64,000 nt of DNA from Saccharothrix espanaensis DSM 44229 (lineage in GTDB: Bacteria; Actinomycetota; Actinomycetes; Mycobacteriales; Pseudonocardiaceae), in assembly GCF_000328705.1 (NCBI RefSeq), contig NC_019673.1, positions 1,674,001-1,738,000 on the forward strand, read 5' to 3'. Shown one piece after another: positions 18,374-26,731 of the stretch (its first letter is position 1; each line of letters starts with the position of its first letter). The position numbers and the translations under genes were made by a program. The notes under the pieces are model-generated. The model was not told the origin of the DNA. It saw only the letters and a program-made list of their open reading frames with translations, and did no database searches.

Positions 18374-20182
18374 TTATTTCGCGTAGATCGCCTCGATGTC
18401 CTGCTTGTAGGTGGTCGCCACCACCGAGCGCTTCAGCTTCAGGCTGGGCGTCATCTCGCCGCCCGCCTCGGTGAAGTCCACCGGCAGGACGCGGAACCTC
18501 TTGATCGCCTCGGCCTTGGACACCGCGTGGTTGGCCTCGTCGACCGCGGCCTGGATGGTGCCCAGCAGCGTCTCGTCGGCGATCAGGTCGGCCACCGACG
18601 CCGACGCCGGCTTGCCGTTCTGCTCCTTCCACGCCGGGAAGAACTCCGGGTCGATGGTGATCAGCGCGCCGATGAACGGCTGCGCGTCGCCCACGACCAT
18701 GCACTGGCTGATCAGCGGGTGCGACCGCAGCCGGTCCTCCAGCACGGCCGGCGAGACGTTCTTGCCGCCCGCCGTCACGATGATCTCCTTCTTGCGGCCG
18801 GTGATCCGCAGGAAGCCGTCGTCGTCCAGCTCGCCCAGGTCGCCGCTGTGGAACCAGCCGTCCTCCAGCGCCTCCGCGGTCGCCGTCGGGTTGTTCCAGT
18901 AGGACCGGAACACCACGTCGCCCTTGATCAGGATCTCGCCGTCCTCGGCGATGCGCACCGCGGTGCCCGCGATCGGCCGGCCGACCGTGCCCACCCGGAA
19001 CGCGGTCTCGGTGTTCACGCACGCCGCCGCGCTGGTCTCGGTCAGGCCGTAGCCCTCCAGCACCGGCACGCCCACGCCGCGGAAGAAGTGCGCCAGCCGC
19101 GCGCCCAGCGGAGCGCCGCCGGACACCGCCGCGATGCACCGGCCGCCCAGCGCCGCCTGGAGCTTGGAGTAGACCAGCTTCGAGAACACCGCGTGCTTGA
19201 CCTTGAGCCCGAGGCCCGCGCCGCCGCCGTCCAGCGCCTGGCTGTAGGCCACCGCGGTCGCCTCGGCGGCGTCGAAGATCTTGCCCTTGCCCGCCGCGTG
19301 CGCCTTCTGCTTCGCGCCGTTGTAGACCTTCTCGAACACCCTCGGCACGGCCACCACGAACGTCGGCCGGAACGACTGGAGGTCTTCCACCAGGTTGCGC
19401 ACGTCGGGCGTGTGGCCCAGCGTGACCCGGGTGTAGACGCCGCACAGGGCGATCGCGCGGGCCAGGATGTGCGCCAGCGGCAGGAACACCAGCAGCGAGT
19501 TGCCCGCCTGCATCAGCTGCGGGAACGCCGCCACGTCCGAGCGCACCTCGGACAGCAGGTTGTAGTGCGTCAGCTCGCAGCCCTTGGGCCGGCCGGTGGT
19601 GCCCGAGGTGTAGACGATCGTCGCGGTGTCGTCCGCGCCGACCTCCTCGCGCCGGGCCCGCGCGTCGTCGTCGGACACGCCCGCGCCGAGCGCGGTCAGC
19701 TCGTCGATCGCGCCGGCCGCGTCCGCGCCCGGACCGTCGATCTGGAACACGCTGCGCAGCTCGGGCAGCTCCGACACGACGGTGTCCAGCGTGGCCTTGT
19801 GCTCGGCGGTCTCGATGAACACGGCCTTGGCCTGCGAGTCGGACAGGATCCACTCGACCTGCTCGGCCGCCGAGGTCTCGTAGATCGGCACCACGACGCC
19901 GCCCGCGTGCCAGATCGCGAAGTCGAGCAGGGTCCACTCGTAGCGGGTCTTGGACATCAGGCCGACCCGGTCGCCGGCGCGCAGGCCGGAGGCGATCAGG
20001 CCCTTGGCGACCGCGAGCACCTGGGCGGCGAAGTCGCGGGCCGTGACGTCGACCCAGGTGCCGTCGACGCGGCGGCGGAAGCTGACGGCGTTGCCGAAGC
20101 GCTCCGCGTTCGCCCGCACCATGTCGGTGAGGTTCTCCTCGGCAGCCACAGTGGCGGTGGCGGGGACGCTGAACTCGCGCAC
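18374..20182 (-). CDS. fadD15: long-chain fatty acyl-CoA synthetase (FadD15-type)
   Basis: Activates fatty acids to acyl-CoA through an acyl-adenylate. The 602-residue protein has the AMP-binding signature YTSGTTGRPKG at about 191-201, the GYGLTETSAA motif, and the C-terminal FLRITGRKKEIIVTAGGKN hinge/catalytic segment. Length and order (between pimB and the SRPBCC/ArsA genes) match Rv2187. The start is GTG 20182, preceded by GGAGG with 5-base spacing; a -10 (TAGGTT) lies at 20224-20219. Confidence 0.93.
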   Translation of the reverse strand: MREFSVPATATVAAEENLTDMVRANAERFGNAVSFRRRVDGTWVDVTARDFAAQVLAVAKGLIASGLRAGDRVGLMSKTRYEWTLLDFAIWHAGGVVVPIYETSAAEQVEWILSDSQAKAVFIETAEHKATLDTVVSELPELRSVFQIDGPGADAAGAIDELTALGAGVSDDDARARREEVGADDTATIVYTSGTTGRPKGCELTHYNLLSEVRSDVAAFPQLMQAGNSLLVFLPLAHILARAIALCGVYTRVTLGHTPDVRNLVEDLQSFRPTFVVAVPRVFEKVYNGAKQKAHAAGKGKIFDAAEATAVAYSQALDGGGAGLGLKVKHAVFSKLVYSKLQAALGGRCIAAVSGGAPLGARLAHFFRGVGVPVLEGYGLTETSAAACVNTETAFRVGTVGRPIAGTAVRIAEDGEILIKGDVVFRSYWNNPTATAEALEDGWFHSGDLGELDDDGFLRITGRKKEIIVTAGGKNVSPAVLEDRLRSHPLISQCMVVGDAQPFIGALITIDPEFFPAWKEQNGKPASASVADLIADETLLGTIQAAVDEANHAVSKAEAIKRFRVLPVDFTEAGGEMTPSLKLKRSVVATTYKQDIEAIYAK

Positions 20183-20218
20183 GTCAACCTCCGGACGATT
20201 GTTTGTTACCGGTGGGGA

Positions 20219-20228
20219 AACCTAGCCT
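20219..20228. promoter_or_regulatory. overlapping divergent -10 hexamers (AACCTAGCCT)
   Basis: The minus strand reads TAGGTT (20224-20219) toward fadD15 and the plus strand reads TAGCCT (20223-20228) toward the gene at 20295. The two hexamers share one TA step, the geometry of a bidirectional promoter. No start sites have been mapped. Confidence 0.45.
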
Positions 20229-20294
20229 GTGATTCCGGCAATACACCAGGCCGGTGGTCCGTTCCGTGACCGTGTCGTGGCACTCTTCCCACCC

Positions 20295-20675
20295 GTGCCG
20301 AGCGTGGACGTCGTCGACGAGACATTTCTCGCAGTCCCCCCCGAGGTGGTGGCCGCCGCTTTCGCCGCGCCCGAGTCGTGGGCGCGGTACTGGCCCGACC
20401 TCATCCTGGACGTCTACCTCGACCGGGGTGCGCAGGGCCTGCGCTGGACCGTGGGCGGGGCGCTGGTGGGCACCATGGAGGTGTGGCTGGAGCCGGTGCT
20501 CGACGGCACGCTGCTGCACTACTTCCTGCGCGCCGACCCGCGCGGCGAGACGACCCCCAAGCGGGTGCGGCAGGAGCTGCGCCGCCGCCAGCTGGCAGCC
20601 AAACAGGTGTCCCTGGGGCTGAAGACGACCTTGGAAGCCGGGCGCGAACCGGGCGTGCCGCCCGCCCTGCCGTAG
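20295..20675 (+). CDS. conserved actinobacterial protein (Rv2186c-like position)
   Basis: A 126-residue protein with a START/SRPBCC-like appearance: VDVVDETFLAVPPEVVAAAF, WARYWPDL, then beta strands LDVYLDRGAQGLRWTVGG, MEVWLEPVLDGTLLHYFLRAD. It probably forms a small hydrophobic-ligand cavity, but no ligand can be named. GTG 20295 is chosen because the domain starts there; GTG 20304 is an alternative. Its TAG stop is also the first three bases of a -10 for the next gene. Confidence 0.7.
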   Translation: MPSVDVVDETFLAVPPEVVAAAFAAPESWARYWPDLILDVYLDRGAQGLRWTVGGALVGTMEVWLEPVLDGTLLHYFLRADPRGETTPKRVRQELRRRQLAAKQVSLGLKTTLEAGREPGVPPALP

Positions 20676-20678
20676 ATT
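20673..20678 (+). promoter_or_regulatory. -10 hexamer TAGATT built on a stop codon
   Basis: TAGATT begins with the stop codon of the upstream gene and ends 7 bases before GTG 20686, so the metallophosphoesterase gene may be transcribed separately as a leaderless mRNA. Confidence 0.45.
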
Positions 20679-20685
20679 CGCGGGG

Positions 20686-21474
20686 GTGCGGGTTCACGTC
20701 GTCTCGGATGTCCACGGCAACGCCGAGGCCCTCGCCCGCGCGGGCGACGGGGCCGACGCACTGGTGGTCCTGGGGGACTTGGTCGACTTCGTCGACTACT
20801 ACGACCACGGCAAGGGCATCCTCGGTCGGGTGTTCGGCGCGGAGAAGGTCGAGGTGTTCGCCCGGCTGCGGCGCGAGCGGATGAGCGCGGAGACCGTGCG
20901 CTACATCCGGTCGCTGTGGGACAGCCTGGACGACGCGGCGGAGGTCGTCCGCGAAGCCGTGCTGGAGCAGTACACCGAGCTGTTCGCGGCGATGAGCGCG
21001 CCGACCTACGCGACGCCGGGCAACGTGGACAGCCCCGAGCTGTGGCCGCGGTTCGTGCGCGACGGGGTGCACGTGCTCGACGGCGAGTCGGCCGAGATCG
21101 GCGGCCTGAGGTTCGGCTTCGTCGGCGGGGCGCTGATCGCGCCCGGGTTCGTGCGGCGGCCGGGCGCGCCCTGGTACCCGTACCTGCGCACCGAGGACGA
21201 GTTCGACGCGGCGCTGGCCGGGCTGGGCCCGGTGGACGTGCTGTGCACCCACATCCCGCCGGCGGTGGCGGAGCTGACCTACGACGTGGTGGCGCGGCGG
21301 CCCGAGTGGGGGTCCGCGGCGCTGCTGGACACCATCCGCCGGGACCGGCCCCGGTGGTCGGTGTTCGGGCACGTGCACCAGCCGATGGCGCGGCGCGTCC
21401 GGGTGGGGTGGACCGAGTGCGTGAACGTGGGCCACTTCCAGCGCAGCGGCACGCCCCACGTGTTGCGATGGTGA
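20686..21474 (+). CDS. metallophosphoesterase
   Basis: The 262-residue protein has the calcineurin-like metal-binding motifs in order: DVHGN (about 8-12), GDLVDFVD (about 30-37), GNVDS (about 109-113), THIP (about 188) and GHVH (about 230-233). It should hydrolyse a phosphomonoester or phosphodiester with a dinuclear metal centre. Substrate is unknown. It lies between two small START-like genes in a run leading to the ArsA-like ATPase. Confidence 0.85.
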   Translation: MRVHVVSDVHGNAEALARAGDGADALVVLGDLVDFVDYYDHGKGILGRVFGAEKVEVFARLRRERMSAETVRYIRSLWDSLDDAAEVVREAVLEQYTELFAAMSAPTYATPGNVDSPELWPRFVRDGVHVLDGESAEIGGLRFGFVGGALIAPGFVRRPGAPWYPYLRTEDEFDAALAGLGPVDVLCTHIPPAVAELTYDVVARRPEWGSAALLDTIRRDRPRWSVFGHVHQPMARRVRVGWTECVNVGHFQRSGTPHVLRW

Positions 21475-21488
21475 GCCGAACCACCGGG

Positions 21489-21494
21489 TAGCCT
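21489..21494 (+). promoter_or_regulatory. -10 hexamer TAGCCT, SRPBCC gene
   Basis: TAGCCT ends 7 bases before ATG 21502, the leaderless spacing seen repeatedly in this window. Confidence 0.45.
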
Positions 21495-21501
21495 CCCCGG
21501 C

Positions 21502-21939
21502 ATGGCCGACGAGTCCACCCAGTCCATCGTCATCGACGCGGCTCCCGCCGAGATCGTCGCGGTGATCGCCGACTTCGCCGCGTACCCGCAATGGGCCAAC
21601 GGGGTGAAGCGCACCGAGGTGCTGGAGACCGGTGCGGACGACTACGCGGCGCAGGTCAGGTTCAACATCGACCAGGGTCCGATCAAGGACGAGTACGTGC
21701 TCGCCTACGACGAGTGGTCGACCTCGCGGATCTCGTGGCACCTGGTCAAGGGGCAGATGCAGAAGTCCCAGGAGGGCAGCTACGCGTTCACCGAGCGCGG
21801 CGGCTCGACCGAGGTGACCTACACGCTGTCGGTGCAGCTCGTGGTGCCGATGATTGGCCTGTTCCGGCGCAAGGCCGAGAAGATGATCATGGACACCGCG
21901 CTCAAGGAGCTCAAGCGCCGGGTGGAAAACGCTGGATGA
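21502..21939 (+). CDS. SRPBCC (START/polyketide-cyclase fold) lipid-binding-type protein
   Basis: A 145-residue protein with the complete SRPBCC pattern: STQSIVIDAAPAEIVAVIADFAAYPQW, central strands and a C-terminal long helix (RKAEKMIMDTALKELKRRVE). The Rv2185c protein has the same fold and position. The cavity should hold a lipid or polyketide-like ligand. The TGA overlaps the ATG of the ArsA-like ATPase (ATGA), so the two proteins are probably made in fixed ratio. Confidence 0.88.
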   Translation: MADESTQSIVIDAAPAEIVAVIADFAAYPQWANGVKRTEVLETGADDYAAQVRFNIDQGPIKDEYVLAYDEWSTSRISWHLVKGQMQKSQEGSYAFTERGGSTEVTYTLSVQLVVPMIGLFRRKAEKMIMDTALKELKRRVENAG

Positions 21940-23126
21940 GCGCGCGTCTGCTGCTGTTCACCGGCAAGGGCGGGGTCGGCAAGACGACCCTCGCCGCCGC
22001 CACCTCCGCCGCGCTGGCCGCGGGCGGGCGCAAGGCCCTGGTCGTGTCCACCGATCCCGCGCACTCGCTGGGTGACGCGTTCGGCGTGCCGCTGGGCTCC
22101 GCGCCCACCGAGGTGGACGCCGGGCTGCACGCGGCCCAGGTCGACCCCCGGACGCTGGTCGACGGCACGTGGCGGGAGCTGCGCGGGCACCTGCGGACCG
22201 TGCTGGCGGGCGCGGGCGTGGACGAGCTCGACGCCGAGGAGCTGACCGTCCTGCCCGGCGTCGAGGAGCTGCTCGCGCTGGCCGAGGTCGCGCGGCTGAC
22301 CCGCACCGGTCCGTGGGACGTGGTCGTGGTCGACTGCGGCCCGACCGCCGAGACGCTGCGGCTGCTCGCGCTGCCCGAGGCCGTCGCCGGCTACCTGGAA
22401 CGGCTGTTCCCCACCCACCGCCGGGTGGTGCGCGGCCTGCTCGCCGGGCTGGCCGGCACCGCGGCCCCGGTGGAGCGGTGGGACGCCACCGCCGACGCGC
22501 TGGGCCGGCTCGCCGAGAACCTGGAGCAGCTGCGCGGCCTGCTGACCGCCGACACCACCGCCGTCCGGCTGGTGCTCACCCCCGAACGGGTGGTCGCCGC
22601 CGAGACCCGCCGCACGGTCACCGCGCTCGCGTTGCAGGGCATCCGGGTCGACGGCGTGATCGCCAACCGGCTCGTGCCGCACCCCGGTGCCGGCCGCGGC
22701 CCGGCCGCGACCTGGCTGCGCACCCGGCGCGCCGAGCAGGACGCCGTGCTGGCCTCGCTGGACCTGGGCCCGGTGCGCACCGTCGAGCACCACGCCCGCG
22801 AACCAGTCGGCCTGGCCGCGCTGCTGGAGGTCGCCGAGGCCCTCTACGCGGGAGCGGACCCGCTGGCCGGGTCCGGTGCGGCCGGGCCGCTGGTCGACGT
22901 GGTGCGGGTGGACGACGAGTACGAGCTGCGGCTGGCGCTGCGGGTCGGCGACTCGGAGCTGGAGCTGGCCCGCGTGGGCGACGACCTGGCGGTGACCGTG
23001 GACGGCCGGCGCAGGCTGATCGCCCTGCCGTCGCTGCTGCGGCGGTGCGTGGTGGTCGGCGCGGAACTGGACGACGACGGGGTGGCCGTGCGCTTCCGCC
23101 CCGACCCCGACCTCTGGATGCGGTGA
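21936..23126 (+). CDS. ArsA/Get3-family ATPase
   Basis: The 396-residue protein has the deviant Walker A GKGGVGKTTLAA at about 10-21, the DPAHSLGDAFG switch motif, VVVVDCGPTAETLRLL, and a C-terminal beta-rich domain (about 325-396) like the HSP20-type tail of the cyanobacterial and actinobacterial ArsA forms. The arsenite-binding cysteines of true ArsA are absent, so a chaperone or targeting role is more likely than arsenite export. It corresponds to Rv2184c and is coupled to the SRPBCC gene. Confidence 0.88.
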   Translation: MSARLLLFTGKGGVGKTTLAAATSAALAAGGRKALVVSTDPAHSLGDAFGVPLGSAPTEVDAGLHAAQVDPRTLVDGTWRELRGHLRTVLAGAGVDELDAEELTVLPGVEELLALAEVARLTRTGPWDVVVVDCGPTAETLRLLALPEAVAGYLERLFPTHRRVVRGLLAGLAGTAAPVERWDATADALGRLAENLEQLRGLLTADTTAVRLVLTPERVVAAETRRTVTALALQGIRVDGVIANRLVPHPGAGRGPAATWLRTRRAEQDAVLASLDLGPVRTVEHHAREPVGLAALLEVAEALYAGADPLAGSGAAGPLVDVVRVDDEYELRLALRVGDSELELARVGDDLAVTVDGRRRLIALPSLLRRCVVVGAELDDDGVAVRFRPDPDLWMR

Positions 23127-23131
23127 GGCAC

Positions 23132-23470
23132 GTGGACGCGAAACTCGCCGAGGAACTCCGGCTGCTGCTCGACGCCGCCGCCGAGCGCGCGCAGCCGTGG
23201 CTGAACAAGCTCGCCGACGGCGAGCACGGCGAGCACGGCGAGCGCACCTGTGGCTGGTGCCCGCTGTGCAACGCGGTGGCGCTGGTCCGCGGCGACCGCT
23301 CGGAACTGGCCACCCGGGCCGCCGAGCACGTCGCCGGGCTCATCGCGGTGCTGCGCGCGGCGCTCGCCGAGCCCGCTGCCGCCGGGCCCGCCGACCCTTC
23401 CGACGCCGAGGAGGAGCGCGAACCCCGCGTGCAGCACATCCCCGTGGTGCGGCGGCGGACGCAGTGCTGA
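23132..23470 (+). CDS. small conserved protein with CxxCxxC motif
   Basis: A 112-residue protein with an N-terminal helix (AKLAEELRLLLDAAAERAQPWL), a zinc-knuckle-like CGWCPLC motif at about 36-42 and a helical middle; the tail is acidic then basic. A short GEH repeat precedes the cysteines. It occupies the Rv2183c position, after the ArsA-like ATPase. GTG 23132 was chosen; GTG 23123, overlapping the previous stop, is an alternative. Function is unknown; a partner of the ATPase is inferred only from linkage. Confidence 0.7.
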   Translation: MDAKLAEELRLLLDAAAERAQPWLNKLADGEHGEHGERTCGWCPLCNAVALVRGDRSELATRAAEHVAGLIAVLRAALAEPAAAGPADPSDAEEEREPRVQHIPVVRRRTQC

Positions 23471-24435
23471 CCGTCGGCGTCGACGTCGGCGGCACCAGCG
23501 TGCGCGTCGGCGTGGTGGACGCCGACGGGGCCGTCCTGGACACCGCCCGCGCCGCCACCCCGTCCGGGGAGGGGGCGCTGGAGGAGGCGATCGGCGCGGC
23601 CGTGGCCGAGGTCGCCTCCCGGCACCGGGTGGCCGCGGTCGGCCTGGCCGTGGCCGGGTTCGTCGCGTCGGACCGGCGGACCGTCCTGTTCGCGCCGCAC
23701 CTGGCGTGGCGGCAGGCCCCGGTCGCCGACCGGATCGCCGAGCGCGTCGGGCTGCCCGTGGTGCTGGAGCACGACGCCAACGCGGCGGCGCTGGCCGAGC
23801 ACCGGTTCGGCGCGGCCCGTGGTGCCGGGATCGCGGTCCTGGTGGCGATCGGCACCGGGATAGGAGGCGCGCTGCTGATCGACGGCAAGGTGTTCCGCGG
23901 GGCGCACGGCGTCGCGCCGGAACTCGGCCACCTGCGGCTGGTGCCGGACGGGCGGCCGTGCCCGTGCGGCAAGAACGGCTGCTGGGAGCGGTACTGCAGC
24001 GGGACCGCGTTGACGACCACCGCGGTGGAACTGCTGGCCCGCCACCCCGGCGTGTCGACGTCACTGGCGCGCGAGGCGCTGGGCGACTCGCGGGCGGTGA
24101 CCGGCCGCCGGATCGCCGCCGCGGCCCGCGACGGCGACCCGCTGGCCAAGCGCGCGATGATCGACCTGGCCCGGTGGCTGGGGGAGGGCCTGGCGCTGGT
24201 GGCCGACGTGTACGACCCGGAGGTCGTGGTGATCGGCGGCGGCGTGTCGGAGTCCGCGCCGCTGTTCCTGGACGAGGCCCGCGAGCGCTACGCGGCCGTC
24301 GTCACCGGCGCGGGCCACCGCCCACTGGCCCGCATCCGCACCGCGCAACTGGGCGACGACGCGGGCATCGTCGGCGTGGCCACCCTGGCCCGCGACCTGA
24401 CCACCACCCGCCCAGCCCACAACGGTCGCCGCTAG
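23464..24435 (+). CDS. ROK-family sugar kinase (glucokinase-type)
   Basis: Phosphorylates glucose or a related sugar with ATP. The 323-residue protein has the N-terminal phosphate loop DVGGTSVRVG, catalytic Asp104 in EHDANAAAL, the ATP-binding IGTGIGGALL, the ExGH motif at 153-156 and the zinc site CPCGKNGCWE at 166-175. No helix-turn-helix is present, so it is a kinase rather than a ROK repressor. GTG 23464 overlaps the previous gene by 7 bases, placing it in the same operon. Confidence 0.88.
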   Translation: MLTVGVDVGGTSVRVGVVDADGAVLDTARAATPSGEGALEEAIGAAVAEVASRHRVAAVGLAVAGFVASDRRTVLFAPHLAWRQAPVADRIAERVGLPVVLEHDANAAALAEHRFGAARGAGIAVLVAIGTGIGGALLIDGKVFRGAHGVAPELGHLRLVPDGRPCPCGKNGCWERYCSGTALTTTAVELLARHPGVSTSLAREALGDSRAVTGRRIAAAARDGDPLAKRAMIDLARWLGEGLALVADVYDPEVVVIGGGVSESAPLFLDEARERYAAVVTGAGHRPLARIRTAQLGDDAGIVGVATLARDLTTTRPAHNGRR

Positions 24436-24638
24436 CCGCAGTGACTGGTCGGGTTGTTGGCGGCGTGTCGGGTTGAAGACGGGTGGACCTCCGGCCCGGA
24501 CCGGGCAACGACCACCGCCTGGCACCCTGCCCGGCTCGATCCACGATCACAACCACTACCGAGCTCACAGCGCCGTCGACGGCCGACCAACCACCCGACC
24601 GACCGCCTGGACCTCAACGACACCACGAGTCAGTACAA

Positions 24639-25142
24639 CTAGAGGACCGCGCCGTCGTCCCAGCCGGAGTCCGGCGGTGGGCCGTTGCGGATGCGCAGGA
24701 CCAGCCAGCCCGCGCCCGAGCACAGCACGACCAGCGCCACCGGGGTGCCGATCGTCGGGGTCAGCCCGAACAGGCTCGGGAACAGCAGCAGGACCACGCC
24801 GAGCAGGATCAGCAGCAGGGCCGCGACGGTGCCCGCGCGCAGGGCGGGCAGCGGGGGCGGGTCCGGCGGGACGAAGTGGTCGTCCGGGTCGTCGTCCGGC
24901 TCGTCGTCCGGGTCGGCGTCGGCGGTGGCCACGGCGGGCCGGCCCTCCGAGCGGGCGGGCTTCGCGGGCTCGGCTTCCTCGTCCGCGGCGTCGTCCGCTG
25001 CGTCGGCGGCGGCGTCGGCGGCGGCGTCGTCCGCATCGGGCCAGGTCCTGCCGACGCCTTCGCGTTCCAGGCCGGCCACGATCTCGGCGAAGGTCGCGTC
25101 CACGTCCTCCGGGCCGTCCGTCGAGTCGCGTCGGGAGTTCAT
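24639..25142 (-). CDS. acidic protein with two C-terminal membrane spans
   Basis: A 167-residue protein. The first about 95 residues are soluble and extremely rich in Asp, Ala and Glu with runs such as ADAAADAADDAADEEAE; two hydrophobic helices follow at about 103-122 and 130-150 (LALLLILLGVVLLLFPSLFG-type), then a short tail. It is divergent from the acyltransferase gene. No enzymatic motif is visible. The spacer 24436-24638 before its end contains nothing I can identify. Confidence 0.7.
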   Translation of the reverse strand: MNSRRDSTDGPEDVDATFAEIVAGLEREGVGRTWPDADDAAADAAADAADDAADEEAEPAKPARSEGRPAVATADADPDDEPDDDPDDHFVPPDPPPLPALRAGTVAALLLILLGVVLLLFPSLFGLTPTIGTPVALVVLCSGAGWLVLRIRNGPPPDSGWDDGAVL

Positions 25143-25343
25143 CGGCGTGCCCCAACCCTCCGGTCGTGAAGGCGAATCCTCTGCCAGACTTCATCGTCCC
25201 ACGAGGCCGTTGTGTTGCGGATTACGGCGGTCGGTGGGACTTGCGACCGTACCGGCCGCACCGGGCCGTTCGTTGTGCCTGGTGCGGTTGGCTCCGTAGG
25301 CTGGCCCGCGGGGACCAAGCACGTCGAGGAGGCGCTGCCGGCA

Positions 25344-26117
25344 GTGCTCTACTGGCTGATGAAACACATCCTGCTCGGGCCGCTCCTGAAGCTGTTCTTC
25401 CGCCCCAAGATCATCGAGGGCGCGGAGAACATCCCGAAGGAGGGCGGCGCGATCCTGGCGTCCAACCACCTCGCGGTCTCCGACTCGTTCTTCCTGCCGC
25501 TGAAGCTGTCCCGGCGGGTCACCTTCCCGGCGAAGATCGAGTACTTCACCGGCAAGGGCCTCAAGGGCGCGTTCCAGCGCTGGTTCTTCTCCGGCGTCGG
25601 CCAGGTGCCGATCGACCGGTCCTCGGCGTCGGCGGCGCAGGGCGCGCTGGACACCGGCGTGCGCATCGTCCGCGAGGGCAAGCTGCTCGGCATCTACCCG
25701 GAGGGCACCCGCTCGCCCGACGGGCGGCTCTACAAGGGCAAGGTCGGCGTCGCGTGGATCGCCCTGGAGTCCGGCGCGCCGGTCATCCCGATCGCCATGT
25801 TCGGCACCGACAAGGCGAACCCCATCGGCTCGAAGATGTGGCGGCCGCACCCGATCCGGATCAAGATCGGCAAGCCGCTGGACTTCTCCCGCTACGAGGG
25901 CCTGTCCGGCGACCGGTTCGTGCTGCGGTCGATCACCGACGAGATCATGTACGCCCTGATGGAGCTCTCCGGCCAGGAGTACGTCGACGTCTACGCGGCC
26001 AAGGCCAAGGAAGAGCCCCAGAAGAAGCCTGAGAAGGACTCCCGGAAGAAGCCCGAGGGACAGGGCTCCGGTGCTCCTGGGGACGCCGACCGGCTGCCCG
26101 GCACCAAGGCCGGGTGA
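25344..26117 (+). CDS. 1-acyl-sn-glycerol-3-phosphate acyltransferase-type protein (PlsC family)
   Basis: The 257-residue protein has the NHLAVSD acyltransferase box (HX4D), YPEGTRSPDG, and SGAPVIPIAMFGTD, as in Rv2182c. It should acylate a lysolipid at the inner membrane. A lysine/glutamate-rich tail of about 35 residues follows the domain. GTG 25344 is preferred: GAGGAGG lies 11 bases upstream and the first helix starts here. TAGGCT at 25297-25302 is a likely -10. It is a paralogue of the gene at 198-872. Confidence 0.87.
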   Translation: MLYWLMKHILLGPLLKLFFRPKIIEGAENIPKEGGAILASNHLAVSDSFFLPLKLSRRVTFPAKIEYFTGKGLKGAFQRWFFSGVGQVPIDRSSASAAQGALDTGVRIVREGKLLGIYPEGTRSPDGRLYKGKVGVAWIALESGAPVIPIAMFGTDKANPIGSKMWRPHPIRIKIGKPLDFSRYEGLSGDRFVLRSITDEIMYALMELSGQEYVDVYAAKAKEEPQKKPEKDSRKKPEGQGSGAPGDADRLPGTKAG

Positions 26118-26126
26118 ACCGCACCT

Positions 26127-26132
26127 TAAGGT
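26127..26132 (+). promoter_or_regulatory. -10 hexamer TAAGGT, RNase AS gene
   Basis: TAAGGT ends 7 bases before GTG 26140, again the leaderless arrangement. Confidence 0.4.
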
Positions 26133-26139
26133 GGGCGCG

Positions 26140-26652
26140 GTGCGGTTCTTCTACGACTGTGAGTTCATCGAGGACGGGCTGACGATCGACCTCGTCTCCA
26201 TCGGGGTGGTCGACGAGGAAGGCCGCGAGTTCTACGCCGTGTCGACCGAGTTCGACCCGGAGAAGGCCGGTCCGTGGGTGCGGGCGAACGTGCTCAACCA
26301 GCTCCCGTCCCCCGCCGACCAGGCCTGGCGCGGTCGCGAGCGGATCCGCCGCGACCTGCTGGAGTTCCTCGGCGGGGCCAAGACCAACCGGGACGACATC
26401 GAGCTGTGGGCGTGGTTCGCCGCCTACGACCACGTGGCGCTGGCGCAGCTGTGGGGCCCGATGCCCGCGCTGCCGCGCTGCCTGCCCCGGTTCACCCGCG
26501 ACCTGCGGCAGCGCTGGGAGGACGTCGGCAAGCCCAAGCTGCCCGCGCCGCCCGCCGACGCGCACGACGCGCTCGCCGACGCCCGCCACAACCTGGCCCG
26601 CTGGCAGGTGATCGAGGCCGAGCGCCGCCGCCGCGGGTTCGCCGTCCGCTAG
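26140..26652 (+). CDS. 3'-5' exoribonuclease (RNase AS type)
   Basis: The 170-residue protein matches Rv2179c in length and position. It is a DEDD-type exonuclease with FYDCEF (first Asp/Glu pair) near the N-terminus, WAWFAAYDHVAL in the middle and HDALADARHNL at the C-terminal active-site helix. The mycobacterial enzyme removes adenylate-containing 3' overhangs from RNA. It lies 22 bases after the acyltransferase; the two genes found between them in M. tuberculosis (Rv2181, Rv2180c) are absent here. Confidence 0.88.
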   Translation: MRFFYDCEFIEDGLTIDLVSIGVVDEEGREFYAVSTEFDPEKAGPWVRANVLNQLPSPADQAWRGRERIRRDLLEFLGGAKTNRDDIELWAWFAAYDHVALAQLWGPMPALPRCLPRFTRDLRQRWEDVGKPKLPAPPADAHDALADARHNLARWQVIEAERRRRGFAVR

Positions 26653-26731
26653 GTGGGACCCGGCCTTGCTGCACCGATCCAGCTCGTGACAGTCTTGGGT
26701 GACCCACGCCACGAAGAGATTGGCTAAGCAG

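Noticed and set aside
21936-23126. Arsenical pump ATPase
   Set aside because: The ArsA fold is clear but the metalloid-binding cysteines and any ars genes are absent.
24473-26032. Long plus-strand open frames across 24.5-26.0 kb
   Set aside because: Arg/Pro-rich translations antisense or out of frame to the membrane-protein and acyltransferase genes.
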